Shown here piece after piece: positions 43,060-53,891 of a stretch of 64,000 nucleotides of DNA. The translations under genes and the position numbers were made by a program. Source of the stretch: Granulicella sp. (GTDB lineage: Bacteria > Acidobacteriota > Terriglobia > Terriglobales > Acidobacteriaceae); assembly GCA_025408425.1 (NCBI GenBank), contig JANXYX010000001.1, positions 310,001 to 374,000 on the forward strand, in the 5' to 3' direction. Within the stretch, counting starts at the first letter, position 1; every line of letters starts with the position of its first letter. The notes under the pieces are model-generated. The model ran no database searches and had not been told where the DNA came from. It saw only the letters and a list, made by a program, of their open reading frames with translations.

Positions 43060-43980
43060 CTATTTGGCTGGGTTGAGGGTGGCGCGGAGGCTGCCCTGAG
43101 CGCTGGCGAGGCGGGCCTCTGCGGTGGGGCGGTCGAGTGTGAGTTGCTGCATGACGATGGCGGTCTTAACCGAGCCGGCGGCGGTAAGGAGGATGGCGGC
43201 GGTGGGCTGGTCGCAGTTGGTGGCGGCCATGATGATGCGCTGGGCGCGGTCTACGAGTTTGGCGTTGGTGGGCTGGACGTTGACCATGAGGTTGCCGTAG
43301 ACGGCGCCGGTGCGGATCATGACTCCGGTGGAGATCATGTTGAGGACGAGCTTGGTGGCGGTGCCTGCCTTGAGGCGGGTGCTGCCGGTAAGGACCTCAG
43401 GGCCAGTGGCGGGGGTGATGGCGATTTCTGCGTTCAGCGAGAGTGGGGAGCCGGGAACGCAGGAGAGTCCGATGGTGAGGCCGCTGAGTTTTTTCGCGTA
43501 TTCGATGGCTCCCAGGACGTAGGGAGTGCGGCCGCTGGCGGCGATGCCGACGAGGGTGTCCTGGCTCCAGGTGCCGGCGTCGTTCTGGGCGAAGCCGGCG
43601 GCGGCGAGGTCGTGGGCGCCTTCTTCGGCGGAGTCTTCGGAGTGTTCACTGGACCTTCGGAGTGCGGAGTCGCCGCCGGCGATGATGCCCTGGAAGAGAG
43701 TGGGCGGGACGGAGAAGGTGGGTGGACACTCGGATGCGTCGAGGACGCCGAGGCGGCCGCTGGTGCCGGCGCCGATGTAGAAGAGGCGGCCGCCCTCAAA
43801 GAAGCGGGTGGCGATGGCGTCTACGGCAGCGGCGATGTGGGGCAGTTCGGCGGCGACGGCTGCGGCGACGGTGGCGTCCTGCTGGTTGATGAGGCGGAGC
43901 ATGTCGAGAGTGGAGAGCTCGTCGATGTTTTCAGAGGCGGGGTTGCGGGCTTCGGTGGCGAGGTTGGCGAGGGTTTTCAT
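43060..43980 (-). CDS. murQ: N-acetylmuramic acid 6-phosphate etherase MurQ
   Basis: MurQ splits the lactyl ether of MurNAc-6-phosphate to give GlcNAc-6-phosphate during peptidoglycan recycling. This 306-residue protein matches along its length: N-terminal TEARNPASENIDELSTLDML, the SIS-domain phosphate loop FYIGAGTSGRLGVLDASECP, and IIAGGDSALRRSSEHSEDS. The catalytic Glu in EHSEDSAEEG is present. It is cytoplasmic. Neither a MurP transporter nor a MurR regulator gene is adjacent, so it probably works with substrate made by a kinase such as AmgK or imported by another route. Confidence 0.96.
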   Translation of the reverse strand: MKTLANLATEARNPASENIDELSTLDMLRLINQQDATVAAAVAAELPHIAAAVDAIATRFFEGGRLFYIGAGTSGRLGVLDASECPPTFSVPPTLFQGIIAGGDSALRRSSEHSEDSAEEGAHDLAAAGFAQNDAGTWSQDTLVGIAASGRTPYVLGAIEYAKKLSGLTIGLSCVPGSPLSLNAEIAITPATGPEVLTGSTRLKAGTATKLVLNMISTGVMIRTGAVYGNLMVNVQPTNAKLVDRAQRIIMAATNCDQPTAAILLTAAGSVKTAIVMQQLTLDRPTAEARLASAQGSLRATLNPAK

Positions 43981-44171
43981 GCTGCGTTCATGATGGCTCA
44001 GGCGGCGGACGGACGCAATGGAGGGCGTGAGTGGGCTTCGCGGTGGGGCCGATCAGAAATTATTTCTCTCCGTAATTCAAGAGGCGATTTGAGTTTAGGA
44101 TGGTTGGGTTGAATCTATGGGGCGATCACTGCAGAGAAGCACCCAGACGATACATGGAGGAAGCGCTCGAG

Positions 44172-44495
44172 ATGAAGCGATACGGGATGATGATTGGCCT
44201 GCGGCCAGAGCACTACGACGAGTACAAGCGGTATCACGCAGCCGTATGGCCAGAGGTGCTGGCGATGATCGAGAGCTGCAATATCCGGAATTACACGATC
44301 TATCACCAGGGTGGATTGCTGTTCGGCAGCTATGAGTACCACGGCACGGACCATGCGGCGGATATGGTCCGGATGGCCGCCGATCCGGCGACGCAGCGGT
44401 GGTGGACGATTATGATGCCGATGCAGCGACGGCTGGATGGCACTCCAGAGGGCGAGTGGTGGATGCCGCTGGAGGAGATGTTCCACATCGATTAG
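44172..44495 (+). CDS. rhaM: L-rhamnose mutarotase
   Basis: RhaM interconverts alpha- and beta-L-rhamnose before isomerisation. The protein (107 residues from MKRYGMM) carries the family blocks MMIGLRPEHYDEYKRYHAAV, CNIRNYTIYHQGGLLFGSYE and RWWTIMMPMQ. The conserved His in KRYHAAVW is the likely catalytic acid. The frame extends upstream to 44100, but the ferredoxin-like fold begins at MKRYG. It is the only rhamnose gene visible in this window; the isomerase and kinase must lie elsewhere. Confidence 0.9.
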   Translation: MKRYGMMIGLRPEHYDEYKRYHAAVWPEVLAMIESCNIRNYTIYHQGGLLFGSYEYHGTDHAADMVRMAADPATQRWWTIMMPMQRRLDGTPEGEWWMPLEEMFHID

Positions 44496-44528
44496 CGGGC
44501 GGGCTAAAGTAGCGCTCCGGTTCTTTTG

Positions 44529-46010
44529 TTAGTACTGGCCGAAGCGGCCTTTGATGGACTCGAAGAGTTTGGGGGAGTCGTAGCCTACGCCGTCCTTGAA
44601 GACGATCTCGACATTTTCAATGTCGGCGATGTGGGTGCTGGGGTCGCCTTTGACGACGACGATGTCGGCGTTTTTGCCGGGGGCAAGAGAGCCGAAGCGG
44701 CCTTGCTGGTCGAGGTAAGTTGCGCCGTTGAGGGTGGCGATCCTGATGGCTTCGAGCGGAGAGAAGCCGGCCTGGACGAGGAGTTCGATCTCGCGCTGAT
44801 CGCCGAAGCCGGGGAGGACGCCACCGTCGCCGGTGGGGTCTGGGCCGGCGAGGAGAAGGCCTCCGGCGGCGACGAACTGGCGTTCGAGGGCCATTTCATT
44901 TTGCAGGAGCTTGAGGTGGTCGGCGGCGGCCTGGGGATTGGCTGCGGCGCGCATCATCTGAAAGTTGCGGATGGTGAGATAGTCCTCGCGTGCGGAGGGC
45001 GACATAGTTTCGAGGACGCGCGTCTGCAGGTGGACGTGGGTGGGGTCGTCGGATTCGAAGACGGGCAGGGTGGAGGTGACGGCGACGTGGTGAGCGATGA
45101 GGAGATCGATGAGCGCCTTGGCCTCGGGCGAGCCTGAGGTCATCTTTGTGAGGGTGGGATTTCCCTGAGTTTCCGGGCAGTGGTCGGGCTGCTTGCCGGG
45201 ATCGAGCTGGGTGTTGACGTAGAAGCCGTGTTCGAGGTTGTCGATGCCGAGTTCCGCGGCTTCGGGATAGGTGACGGAGCAGAGGTGTCCGGTGACTTTA
45301 ATGTGGTGCTTGTGGGCCTCGTCGATGGCGGCCTTGAGCTCGGCGCGGGTGATGTCCATATAGGCCTTGAAGCTGGTGACGCCTTGTGCGGCCCAGAAGG
45401 CTACGGTAGCGGTGGCGTCTGCGGGGTCGCGGAGGTTGTGCATCTGGAGGAAGGGGCTGGGGCTGCCTTCGAGATAGGGGCCGGTGACGTCCATGTGGGG
45501 GCCGGGGAGTTGGCCGGCGTCGATTTGGGTGCGGAGGTTGAGGTCGGTGTAGGGCTCAACGGAGCCGGTGGTGCGGAGGGTGGTGACACCGGCGGCGAGG
45601 TAGAGCCGGGGTGCGGAGAAAGACATCTGAGGAACGATGAGGGGAGGGTCGCCGGGGCCTTCGGCGCTGCGGTTGGGGCGGGCGATGTAGTACATGTGAT
45701 CGTGCATGCCGACGATACCGGGCATGATGGTGCGTCCGGTGAGGTCGAGGAGTGTGGCGCTGGCTGGGGGCTTGAGGGCGCTGGCGGGCTCGATGCGGGT
45801 GATCTTGCCGGATTCAATGGTGAGGGCCTGATCTTCAAGGGCTGGTGCGCCGGTGCCGTCGATGAGACGGACGTGATTGAGTACGACGATGGGGGTGGTT
45901 ACTTTCAGGTATTTGGCGACAGCAGGGGCAGGGGCAGGTGGCGGGGCCTGGGCCAGGGCGGTGAAGGCAAGGCAGGTGAGCAGAGGCGAAGTGAGGCTGA
46001 TGCGGATCAT
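44529..46010 (-). CDS. secreted amidohydrolase-family metal-dependent hydrolase
   Basis: This 493-residue protein has a signal peptide (SPLLTCLAFTALAQA). The amidohydrolase TIM barrel shows the metal-binding HxH in GIVGMHDHMYY, a carboxylatable Lys in TSFKAYMDI, the third and fourth His in KVTGHL and LEHGFY, and the catalytic Asp in AGPDPTGDGG. The N- and C-terminal beta sandwich flanks (DLTGRTIMPG and ASGKNADIVVVKGDP-like sequence) are typical. Related exported proteins include imidazolonepropionase-like and dipeptidase-type enzymes. The substrate is unknown. Confidence 0.9.
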   Translation of the reverse strand: MIRISLTSPLLTCLAFTALAQAPPPAPAPAVAKYLKVTTPIVVLNHVRLIDGTGAPALEDQALTIESGKITRIEPASALKPPASATLLDLTGRTIMPGIVGMHDHMYYIARPNRSAEGPGDPPLIVPQMSFSAPRLYLAAGVTTLRTTGSVEPYTDLNLRTQIDAGQLPGPHMDVTGPYLEGSPSPFLQMHNLRDPADATATVAFWAAQGVTSFKAYMDITRAELKAAIDEAHKHHIKVTGHLCSVTYPEAAELGIDNLEHGFYVNTQLDPGKQPDHCPETQGNPTLTKMTSGSPEAKALIDLLIAHHVAVTSTLPVFESDDPTHVHLQTRVLETMSPSAREDYLTIRNFQMMRAAANPQAAADHLKLLQNEMALERQFVAAGGLLLAGPDPTGDGGVLPGFGDQREIELLVQAGFSPLEAIRIATLNGATYLDQQGRFGSLAPGKNADIVVVKGDPSTHIADIENVEIVFKDGVGYDSPKLFESIKGRFGQY

Positions 46011-46117
46011 CTAGGTGCTCCTGGTCGTGCTGAATGGGAGGGCCTAATCGGACGGCGTTGATATGGAAATGGCCGTTTGCCCGGTAGAATATAGAGACAC
46101 CGTATTTCAAGGACACG

Positions 46118-47071
46118 TTGAAAGCAATGGATATAAATACTCAAGCGGTATTGGCAGGACAGGTAGAGGCTGCGGCGAAGGCTGCCGGTCTGGTGGTGAA
46201 GGCGAGTGAAGTTGGCGCGGACTTCTCCGGCAATCCGACGACACGGTTTACGCTGGCGCTGGCAAACGACACAGCGAAGACGCAGGTTCTGGAGCTGAGC
46301 GACAAGTTCGACTTCAGCCGGGCTGACCTGCTGGGCGAGATTCAGGTGTACCTTGCGGAGGCGGCGAAGCGGTTGAAGAATCCGCGACCCGATATGTATC
46401 TGTCGCTGCATGGGCTGCCGTTGAGCTTTGGTAAGTTTGCGTGGCCGTTCCACCTGTCGACTTCGGGTGCTGATACGTTCCTGGTGCATGGCGAGGTGCG
46501 GCTGGAGGATGGCGAATCCGACCTTCTGCATGCGAAGATCGCGGCCTCGATGACAGTGACGTTTGCGGAGATTGTGCTGGCTCCAGAGCAGCCGTTTGCA
46601 GAGGGCTTTATCTACAACGCCGTTCGCAAGACGATGGATCAGGGGCAGTTGGAACTGGTGAAGAGCGGCAACCGCCAGCCGGTTCCGGTAACGACGCGTT
46701 ACTACAGCCGGTGGCAGAAGAAGTTCAGCTTCAACGACACGTCTGAAGCGCAGCGGCTGGAATATCTGGGGGCAAAGGTGTACTGGCTCTCTGGCGTGCT
46801 GGGTGGCGGGCAGCCGGTGTGGCTGCTGGATCCGCGCGATGCGCAGTATCTGAATACAACGGTAGCCGAACTGCGAAAGAACGCTGAAGCGCTGGCTGGC
46901 GAAGGCATGATCCAACTGTCGACCGACTGGTCCAGCGGCGGTGAGTTCGGTGCTCCGACGGAGGCCCTGCTGAGCCATCGCGCCAAGTACGAAGTGGATG
47001 TGTCCGAGGCACTGGCCTTTCTCAAGCCCACATTTAACGAAGAGATGCGCAGCGGCCACACCAATATGTAA
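46118..47071 (+). CDS. unrecognised 317-residue soluble protein
   Basis: I do not recognise a family. The start is Met1 or Met4 (MDINTQAV), about 107 bases from the divergent amidohydrolase gene. There is no signal peptide or membrane helix. The N-terminal ~95 residues are mixed helix/strand (VVKASEVGADFSGNPTTRF). The middle contains SLHGLPLSFGKFAWPFHLST and ATSMTVTFAEIVLA-like strands. The C-terminal part has KVYWLSGVLGGGQPVWLLDP, then a coiled helix. The sequence is well behaved and GC-rich, with a strong terminator after it, so it is a genuine gene. Confidence 0.75.
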   Translation: MKAMDINTQAVLAGQVEAAAKAAGLVVKASEVGADFSGNPTTRFTLALANDTAKTQVLELSDKFDFSRADLLGEIQVYLAEAAKRLKNPRPDMYLSLHGLPLSFGKFAWPFHLSTSGADTFLVHGEVRLEDGESDLLHAKIAASMTVTFAEIVLAPEQPFAEGFIYNAVRKTMDQGQLELVKSGNRQPVPVTTRYYSRWQKKFSFNDTSEAQRLEYLGAKVYWLSGVLGGGQPVWLLDPRDAQYLNTTVAELRKNAEALAGEGMIQLSTDWSSGGEFGAPTEALLSHRAKYEVDVSEALAFLKPTFNEEMRSGHTNM

Positions 47072-47096
47072 GCTGTTGCAGGTTCGATGCTATGCA

Positions 47097-47121
47097 AAAG
47101 GATCCCCTTGTGGGGTCCTTT
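47097..47121 (+). terminator. intrinsic terminator after the 317-residue protein gene
   Basis: AAAGGATCCCC and GGGGTCCTTT pair with a single bulged T around a four-base TTGT loop, and a five-base T-run forms the 3' edge. Confidence 0.8.
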
Positions 47122-47259
47122 TTGCTTTGGGGCTGCGATGCTGCATGACCGACGCAATGCAGTTAATTCCGCTTGCTGCCAGTGCACTCTTCCTCAACGA
47201 GAGAACTGGGTAAAATGAGGCCTGCGTGGATTGCCGCGCGGGTCTTGTTTTTTTGAGCG

Positions 47260-49680
47260 GTGTCTAAGCCGGGGAGCGTTATTTTGCGAAAGAGTTTTGA
47301 TTGGACTGCGGCGAACGCGCTAAGAGCGGTCGCATGCCTGATGACAGCTGCATGGATGCTGAATGGAGCGATAGGCGCAACAGCGCAAAGTGCTGAGACA
47401 CCCGCGAAGTCCGATACGATTCAGGCTGCTCCTGCAGAGCCCGCGACTCATCCGGAGCAACAGTACCAGGTGAAGCCGGATGCCTCGCGGGTTGAGGTTC
47501 CTGTGGCCGGGCTGGTTCGCAGGGATGCGAATTCGGTGGTACTGACGCTGCCAGGCCGCCAATCGACCGCATTACTGGAGGCGAGCGGCAGCAGGCCTGC
47601 CGGGCGGGTGAGTCCGGAGTTGGTGCTGCATGATTTCGGGTTTGAAGGGACGCTGGTGCCGACGGACAAGCTGCACTTCAAGCAACTGGCTCCGGGCGTG
47701 TTGGAGATTACCAGTGTTGCTTACTCGGTGGGGGAGTGGCAGTTTCTGGTGCGCGATGCAGCGAACTACTACGGGCTGGGCGAGCGCTTCAACACGCTGA
47801 ACCACGCGCATACGATCGTGAAGAATGCCTCGCAGGACAATGGCGCGGCCAAGGGAGCCTCCACCTACAAGCCGGTTCCATTCTTTATGAGTACGACGGG
47901 CTACGGCATCTGGGTGGATACGACGGCGGAGGCAACTTTTGATATGAACGCCTCCAGTACAACGGATGTTGAGGTGTTTGTGCCAGCGGAGAAGCTGCGG
48001 ATCGTGCTGTTTACGGGCCCGGAGTTTCCAAAGATTCTGGAGCGGTTCACGGGCCTGACGCAGCGTGCGACCCTGCCACCGTACTGGGGGTTTGCGCCGT
48101 GGATGGGACGCGACTACCACCAGAATCAGGAGCAGGTTCTGGAAGACGTGGAGAAGACGCGGGCGCTTGGACTGCCGGCCAGCGTGATTGTGATCGACTC
48201 GCCGTGGACAACGTCCTATAACAGTTACAAATTCAATCCGAAGCAGTTTGAGGACGCTCCCGGGATGGTGAAGAAGATCCATGATGAGGGCTACAAGCTG
48301 GTGCTGTGGCACACGTCGTGGATCAACAAGCTGTCCGATCCGCCGAAGGAGAAGGGCTTTGAGGGCAAGCTGCTGGCGAAGTCCGAGATGTATGACGAGG
48401 CCGCGGGGAATGGCTACTTCGTGAAGCTGCCGGATGGCTCGCCGTATGTCGGGCGCTGGTGGAAAGGGATGGGGTCGATGATCGACTTTACCAATCCCTC
48501 GGCGAAGAACTGGTGGCAGGATCAGGTGCGGCAGGCGATCCATGCAGGCGCGGATGGCTTCAAGGACGACGACGCAGAGGGCAGCTTCCAGGGCGATGTG
48601 AAGTTTGCGGATGGCAGCGACAAGCGGATCATGCGGAACCGCTATGGAATGCTTTACAACAACGCGATGGAAGAGTTGATCCAGAAAGATCTGAAGGGCA
48701 ATGGTGTGTTGTTTGCGCGCAGTGTCACGACGGGCGCGAACGGCATCGGCTTTCTATGGGGTGGGGATAACGAGTCCAGCTTCAGCCCGGAGAACGGCCT
48801 GCCCACGGTGGTGATGGCTGGTTTGAACGCAGGGATGAGCGGGATGCCGCTGTGGTCGGCGGACCTGGGCGGGTATCTGAAGACGCCGACGACTCCGGAC
48901 CCGCTGCTGGAGATGCGATGGACGGAGTACTCGGCTTTTACGCCGACGATGGAGATTCTGTCGCAGGCGAATGTGCAGCCGTGGAACTGGGACGAGAAGA
49001 GCGGCGGAACCCAGGCGCTGGATGTGTATCGGAAGTATGCGGTGCTGCACATGAGCCTGTTTCCGTATCGCTACGCAGCGGCGCAGGAGGCGGCGAAGAC
49101 CGGCATGCCGATTATGCGAGCGCTGGCGTTGTTGTATCAGGATGACGTGCATGCACGGCAGGCTAAGGATGAATACATGTTCGGGCCGGACATGCTGATT
49201 GCGCCAGTGGTGGATGAGAACACGCGGCGTCCGGTGTATCTACCGGCGGGCGAGTGGGTGGACTACTGGACGGGAACGCAGACGACGGGTGGCCAGACGG
49301 TGGTAGTCGATGCGCCGGTCGATATGATTCCTGTTTATGTGCGCGCAGGCGCGGTGATTCCAAAGATCCCCGAGGACGTGATGACGCTGGTGCCGCAGAG
49401 TGAGAGCGGCAACATGACGGTGAAGTCGCTGGACGACCGGCGGGTATATGAACTGGTGGGCGCAGGCGACGCGACGATTACTGACTTTGAAGGCCGGACG
49501 GTGGTTCGTCAGGGGAACTCGATGAAGATCTCGGGGGACTCGGCGGCGCAGATTATTGTGCGCTGGAAGTTTGTGAAGCCGCAGCATGTGACGGTGAATG
49601 GTGCGGAGGTGCAGTTGGGCGATGACGGCTCTTCGGTGGAGTTTGACCACTTGAAAGATAGCGTCGTGACCTGGCAGTAG
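47260..49680 (+). CDS. secreted GH31 alpha-glucosidase/alpha-xylosidase
   Basis: This 806-residue enzyme has an N-terminal signal-like segment (ALRAVACLMTAAWMLNGAIG). GH31 features include YYGLGERFN, PPYWGFAPWMGRDYH, the nucleophile Asp in GFKDDDAEGSF, and the acid/base Asp in the FLWGGDNESSF block. The C-terminal beta domains end in HVTVNGAEVQLG. It would release alpha-linked glucose or xylose from glycans outside the cytoplasm. The start may be GTG 47260, or TTG 47284, which has GGGGAG eight bases before it. A strong bidirectional terminator follows. Confidence 0.9.
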   Translation: MSKPGSVILRKSFDWTAANALRAVACLMTAAWMLNGAIGATAQSAETPAKSDTIQAAPAEPATHPEQQYQVKPDASRVEVPVAGLVRRDANSVVLTLPGRQSTALLEASGSRPAGRVSPELVLHDFGFEGTLVPTDKLHFKQLAPGVLEITSVAYSVGEWQFLVRDAANYYGLGERFNTLNHAHTIVKNASQDNGAAKGASTYKPVPFFMSTTGYGIWVDTTAEATFDMNASSTTDVEVFVPAEKLRIVLFTGPEFPKILERFTGLTQRATLPPYWGFAPWMGRDYHQNQEQVLEDVEKTRALGLPASVIVIDSPWTTSYNSYKFNPKQFEDAPGMVKKIHDEGYKLVLWHTSWINKLSDPPKEKGFEGKLLAKSEMYDEAAGNGYFVKLPDGSPYVGRWWKGMGSMIDFTNPSAKNWWQDQVRQAIHAGADGFKDDDAEGSFQGDVKFADGSDKRIMRNRYGMLYNNAMEELIQKDLKGNGVLFARSVTTGANGIGFLWGGDNESSFSPENGLPTVVMAGLNAGMSGMPLWSADLGGYLKTPTTPDPLLEMRWTEYSAFTPTMEILSQANVQPWNWDEKSGGTQALDVYRKYAVLHMSLFPYRYAAAQEAAKTGMPIMRALALLYQDDVHARQAKDEYMFGPDMLIAPVVDENTRRPVYLPAGEWVDYWTGTQTTGGQTVVVDAPVDMIPVYVRAGAVIPKIPEDVMTLVPQSESGNMTVKSLDDRRVYELVGAGDATITDFEGRTVVRQGNSMKISGDSAAQIIVRWKFVKPQHVTVNGAEVQLGDDGSSVEFDHLKDSVVTWQ

Positions 49681-49712
49681 CTCGGCTGTGCGTGCAAAGG
49701 AAATAGCGATGC

Positions 49713-49751
49713 AAATAAAAAGACCTCCGATACACGGAGGTCTTTTTATTT
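49713..49751. terminator. bidirectional terminator between the GH31 gene and rpoD
   Basis: A perfect 17-bp inverted repeat (arms at 49713-49729 and 49735-49751) has a five-base ATACA loop and A/T-rich outer ends. It should stop transcripts from both converging genes. Confidence 0.92.
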
Positions 49752-49764
49752 GTGACAGATAAAG

Positions 49765-51486
<1,722 letters not shown>

Positions 51487-51763
51487 GGCTGTGCGCACTC
51501 CTGCGAAAGATTTCAATATGAGTCTGTCCACGCTTTCTCATGTTGGTATTCAGGCGGACAGATCCCTTGGTTGTTGCGTAATGGGCAGGGAGCATATAGC
51601 GGTTAAGACCGCGTTGGCCAGCCGGAGCCTTACTGAAGGCTCGGGTATTCGAAGGCGCACGTCCCCAGCGAATCACAGAATACCACATTTATTAGACGCA
51701 AACGGTGGAGAAAGGGTTCACCGGACAGGGTTTCCGCGGTAACCGTTGTGGAATCGGGTGATT

Positions 51764-52153
51764 CTATAGGGCAACGGCGTTGCTGGTAAGCCAGGCGGTC
51801 AGCTCATCCTCGCTCAAGGAGCCATCGGCGAGGTGGAGGTAGGTAAAGTATTTTTCTTCCGGAGGTGCGACTACTTTCAGACCGTTCAGAAGCAGAAATC
51901 CTTCGCAGACCACCAGTGCCGTGCGCTTATTTCCATCCACAAAGGCATGGTTCCGTGCAATTCCGAACGCATACGATGCCGCAAGCCGAGGCAGACCAGC
52001 TGAGTCAGAGTAGGCAAATATATTGCGGGGTTTAGCCAGCGCAGAATCGAGAAGAGTCTCGTCGCGAATGCCATCCGATCCGCCATGCTCGGCCAACTGC
52101 ATCGAGTGAGCGATGAGGACCTCTGGTTTATCTATCCAGACAGGCTCATCCAC
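51764..52153 (-). CDS. doc: Doc/Fic-family toxin (death on curing)
   Basis: This 129-residue protein has the Fic core HAFVDGNKRTAL, matching HxFxxGNKR, as in Doc toxins. Doc phosphorylates EF-Tu in phage P1; other Fic proteins AMPylate targets. N-terminal IAHSMQLAEHGGSDGIRDET is typical of the Doc subfamily. Translation begins at GTG 52153, whose G is the last base of the antitoxin stop TAG, so translation is coupled. The partner upstream is an AbrB-like antitoxin. Confidence 0.92.
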   Translation of the reverse strand: MDEPVWIDKPEVLIAHSMQLAEHGGSDGIRDETLLDSALAKPRNIFAYSDSAGLPRLAASYAFGIARNHAFVDGNKRTALVVCEGFLLLNGLKVVAPPEEKYFTYLHLADGSLSEDELTAWLTSNAVAL

Positions 52154-52380
52154 TACTCGGCCAATTTCTTCAGTACATCGCGATTTTCGCGCATAATCTG
52201 CTCAAACGCATCCAGTTTCTTAGCGAAAGATGCGTTATACGGAGAGAGGCGAATCCCGTCAGGGGCTTCGGTGAGATAGAGCGTGTCACCCTTTTCAACG
52301 TGAAGCCGACTAAGAATCTCCTTGGGTAATACGATGCCGACAGAGCTTCCGATAGTGGTGATCTTGACTGCGGTAGCCAT
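52153..52380 (-). CDS. AbrB/SpoVT-type antitoxin of the Doc module
   Basis: This 75-residue protein has a swapped-hairpin DNA-binding domain (VKITTIGSSVGIVLPKEIL then LHVEKGDTLYLTE) and a C-terminal helix that probably neutralises the toxin. It has a GGGAGG ribosome binding site and a promoter with two ATTATAAC direct repeats. Antitoxins of this type repress their own operon. The stop overlaps the first base of the doc start codon. Confidence 0.92.
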   Translation of the reverse strand: MATAVKITTIGSSVGIVLPKEILSRLHVEKGDTLYLTEAPDGIRLSPYNASFAKKLDAFEQIMRENRDVLKKLAE

Positions 52381-52398
52381 AAGGTAGCCTCCCGTTCG

Positions 52399-52418
52399 AT
52401 TATAACGAATATTATAAC
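52399..52418 (-). promoter_or_regulatory. repeated ATTATAAC operator/promoter of the toxin-antitoxin operon
   Basis: Two perfect 8-mers ATTATAAC (52399-52406 and 52411-52418 on the plus strand) are separated by GAAT, about 20 bases before the antitoxin start. On the minus strand each gives TTATAAT, so each can serve as a -10 element and as a half-site for the AbrB-like repressor. No clear -35 was found. Confidence 0.65.
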
Positions 52419-52441
52419 CTCGACGCCCAATTAGAGAGGGT

Positions 52442-53842
52442 TCAGCCTTCTTCGAACTCTGGCGGGCGGGAGCGTCTCAGGCGTGCCAGCAGGGCCCCGG
52501 GCTTGAGCGACGGGGGGTAGTGGAGCATGCTGGCGAGGAATGCCGGCAGGGTATCGTGCGCGATGACCAGACAGGCCGGCACAACGTAGATATTCATGAT
52601 CAACTCTGAGACCAGCAGGGCTGCTGCGGCGCCGTAGAGGCCATACCAGCCGGCGAAGAAGTAGCAGATGACACAGGTAATGCTGGTGGCGGCGATATAG
52701 TAGGCGGCAAGTTTTTGATGCTGGTTGGTCGCGGTCATCAGGGTGGCGCTGGTGGACCAGAGGGAGAAGAAGATCACGACGAGGAGCAGGATGCTGAGCA
52801 GTCCGCGGCTGGGCGGGACGTGGCCACCGCTCCAATGGCTGAGGAACCAGGGGCCGAAGAGCATCATCACGGCCACGATCACGATGGATACGATGAGCGC
52901 GAGCTGACAGGCTCGGCGGAGCAGGGTTCGGGTGAGGTCGCGGTTTTTTGCGCCGTAGGAGATGGTCATCTCCGGCTCAAAGGTGCTGTTGATCATGGTG
53001 GCCATCTGCAGCGCCACGCGGGAGACGGTGCGGGCTGTGCCGAAGATGACCACGTCGGTGGGTCCGAGCGCATAGCCGACGGCCAGCAGCGTTCCCTGCA
53101 GGTTCAGGGCGTTGCCGATGGGAAAGCCCATAAATGCGATGGCGGGGCGGGTCAGTTTGCGGATTTCGGCGACGCTGGCGTGCTGCCAGCCGAACTTGAG
53201 CCAGGTAATATCGCGCCGGACCAGCAGGCACATGATTGCCGTACCGACGACGTTTGCGATGGCGTAGACCAGTGCAGTGCGGCGCGGGCCAGCGCCCAGC
53301 ATTACGGGAATCATCATGCAGCCAAAGGCGGTGAGCGAAAATGCACTCTTCAGCATGGAGCCGAACGGGTATCGGCCGATGCAGCGGTAGGCGGACTGTA
53401 AGAGCTGCTCCAACTGGCCTAGTAGCACGGAGACGCCGAGGTAGAAGATGATCCACTTGGTGTCTAATTCGCTGATGTTGCTTATTTTCAGCAGGTTAGC
53501 CGCAGGGATGTAGTACAGGCCGACGCTGAGCAGCAGGATGGTGGCGGTGCAGATCAGCGTGATCAGCCACCAGCAGCTCTGAAAGACGCGTAGCGCACTG
53601 TCACGGTCGCCGCCTGCCACCTGCATCGTCATCTCGTTACCAGCGACGCTGCCAAAGCCGATGTTCGAGAAGCTGAGATAGGCGGGGATGGAGTTGATGA
53701 TCATCCACTCGCCATACAGCGGGACGGTCCAGAAGTGGAGGAAGACGGGAACCTGGACGAGTTGGACGATAGTGGAGGAGAGGCGGCCGACCCAGCTGGA
53801 GATGAAGCTGAAGAACAGGCGCCGCTTTGTGCTGCTATCCAT
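52442..53842 (-). CDS. polysaccharide flippase (Wzx/MOP superfamily)
   Basis: This 466-residue membrane protein has 12-14 hydrophobic segments, in the arrangement of the MOP flippase superfamily. The N-terminal FFSFISSWVGRLSSTIVQLVQ and internal INSTFEPEMTISYG are typical for oligosaccharide flippases that move undecaprenyl-linked sugars across the inner membrane. It is a lone gene, with no glycosyltransferase cluster next to it. The final Arg-rich tail is cytoplasmic. It starts 50 bases after the dnaG stop on the same strand. Confidence 0.87.
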   Translation of the reverse strand: MDSSTKRRLFFSFISSWVGRLSSTIVQLVQVPVFLHFWTVPLYGEWMIINSIPAYLSFSNIGFGSVAGNEMTMQVAGGDRDSALRVFQSCWWLITLICTATILLLSVGLYYIPAANLLKISNISELDTKWIIFYLGVSVLLGQLEQLLQSAYRCIGRYPFGSMLKSAFSLTAFGCMMIPVMLGAGPRRTALVYAIANVVGTAIMCLLVRRDITWLKFGWQHASVAEIRKLTRPAIAFMGFPIGNALNLQGTLLAVGYALGPTDVVIFGTARTVSRVALQMATMINSTFEPEMTISYGAKNRDLTRTLLRRACQLALIVSIVIVAVMMLFGPWFLSHWSGGHVPPSRGLLSILLLVVIFFSLWSTSATLMTATNQHQKLAAYYIAATSITCVICYFFAGWYGLYGAAAALLVSELIMNIYVVPACLVIAHDTLPAFLASMLHYPPSLKPGALLARLRRSRPPEFEEG

Positions 53843-53891
53843 GAATCATCCTTGAGCTCCCGGCCTCTCGGGTTGCAGGCTGTAAGAAAGT

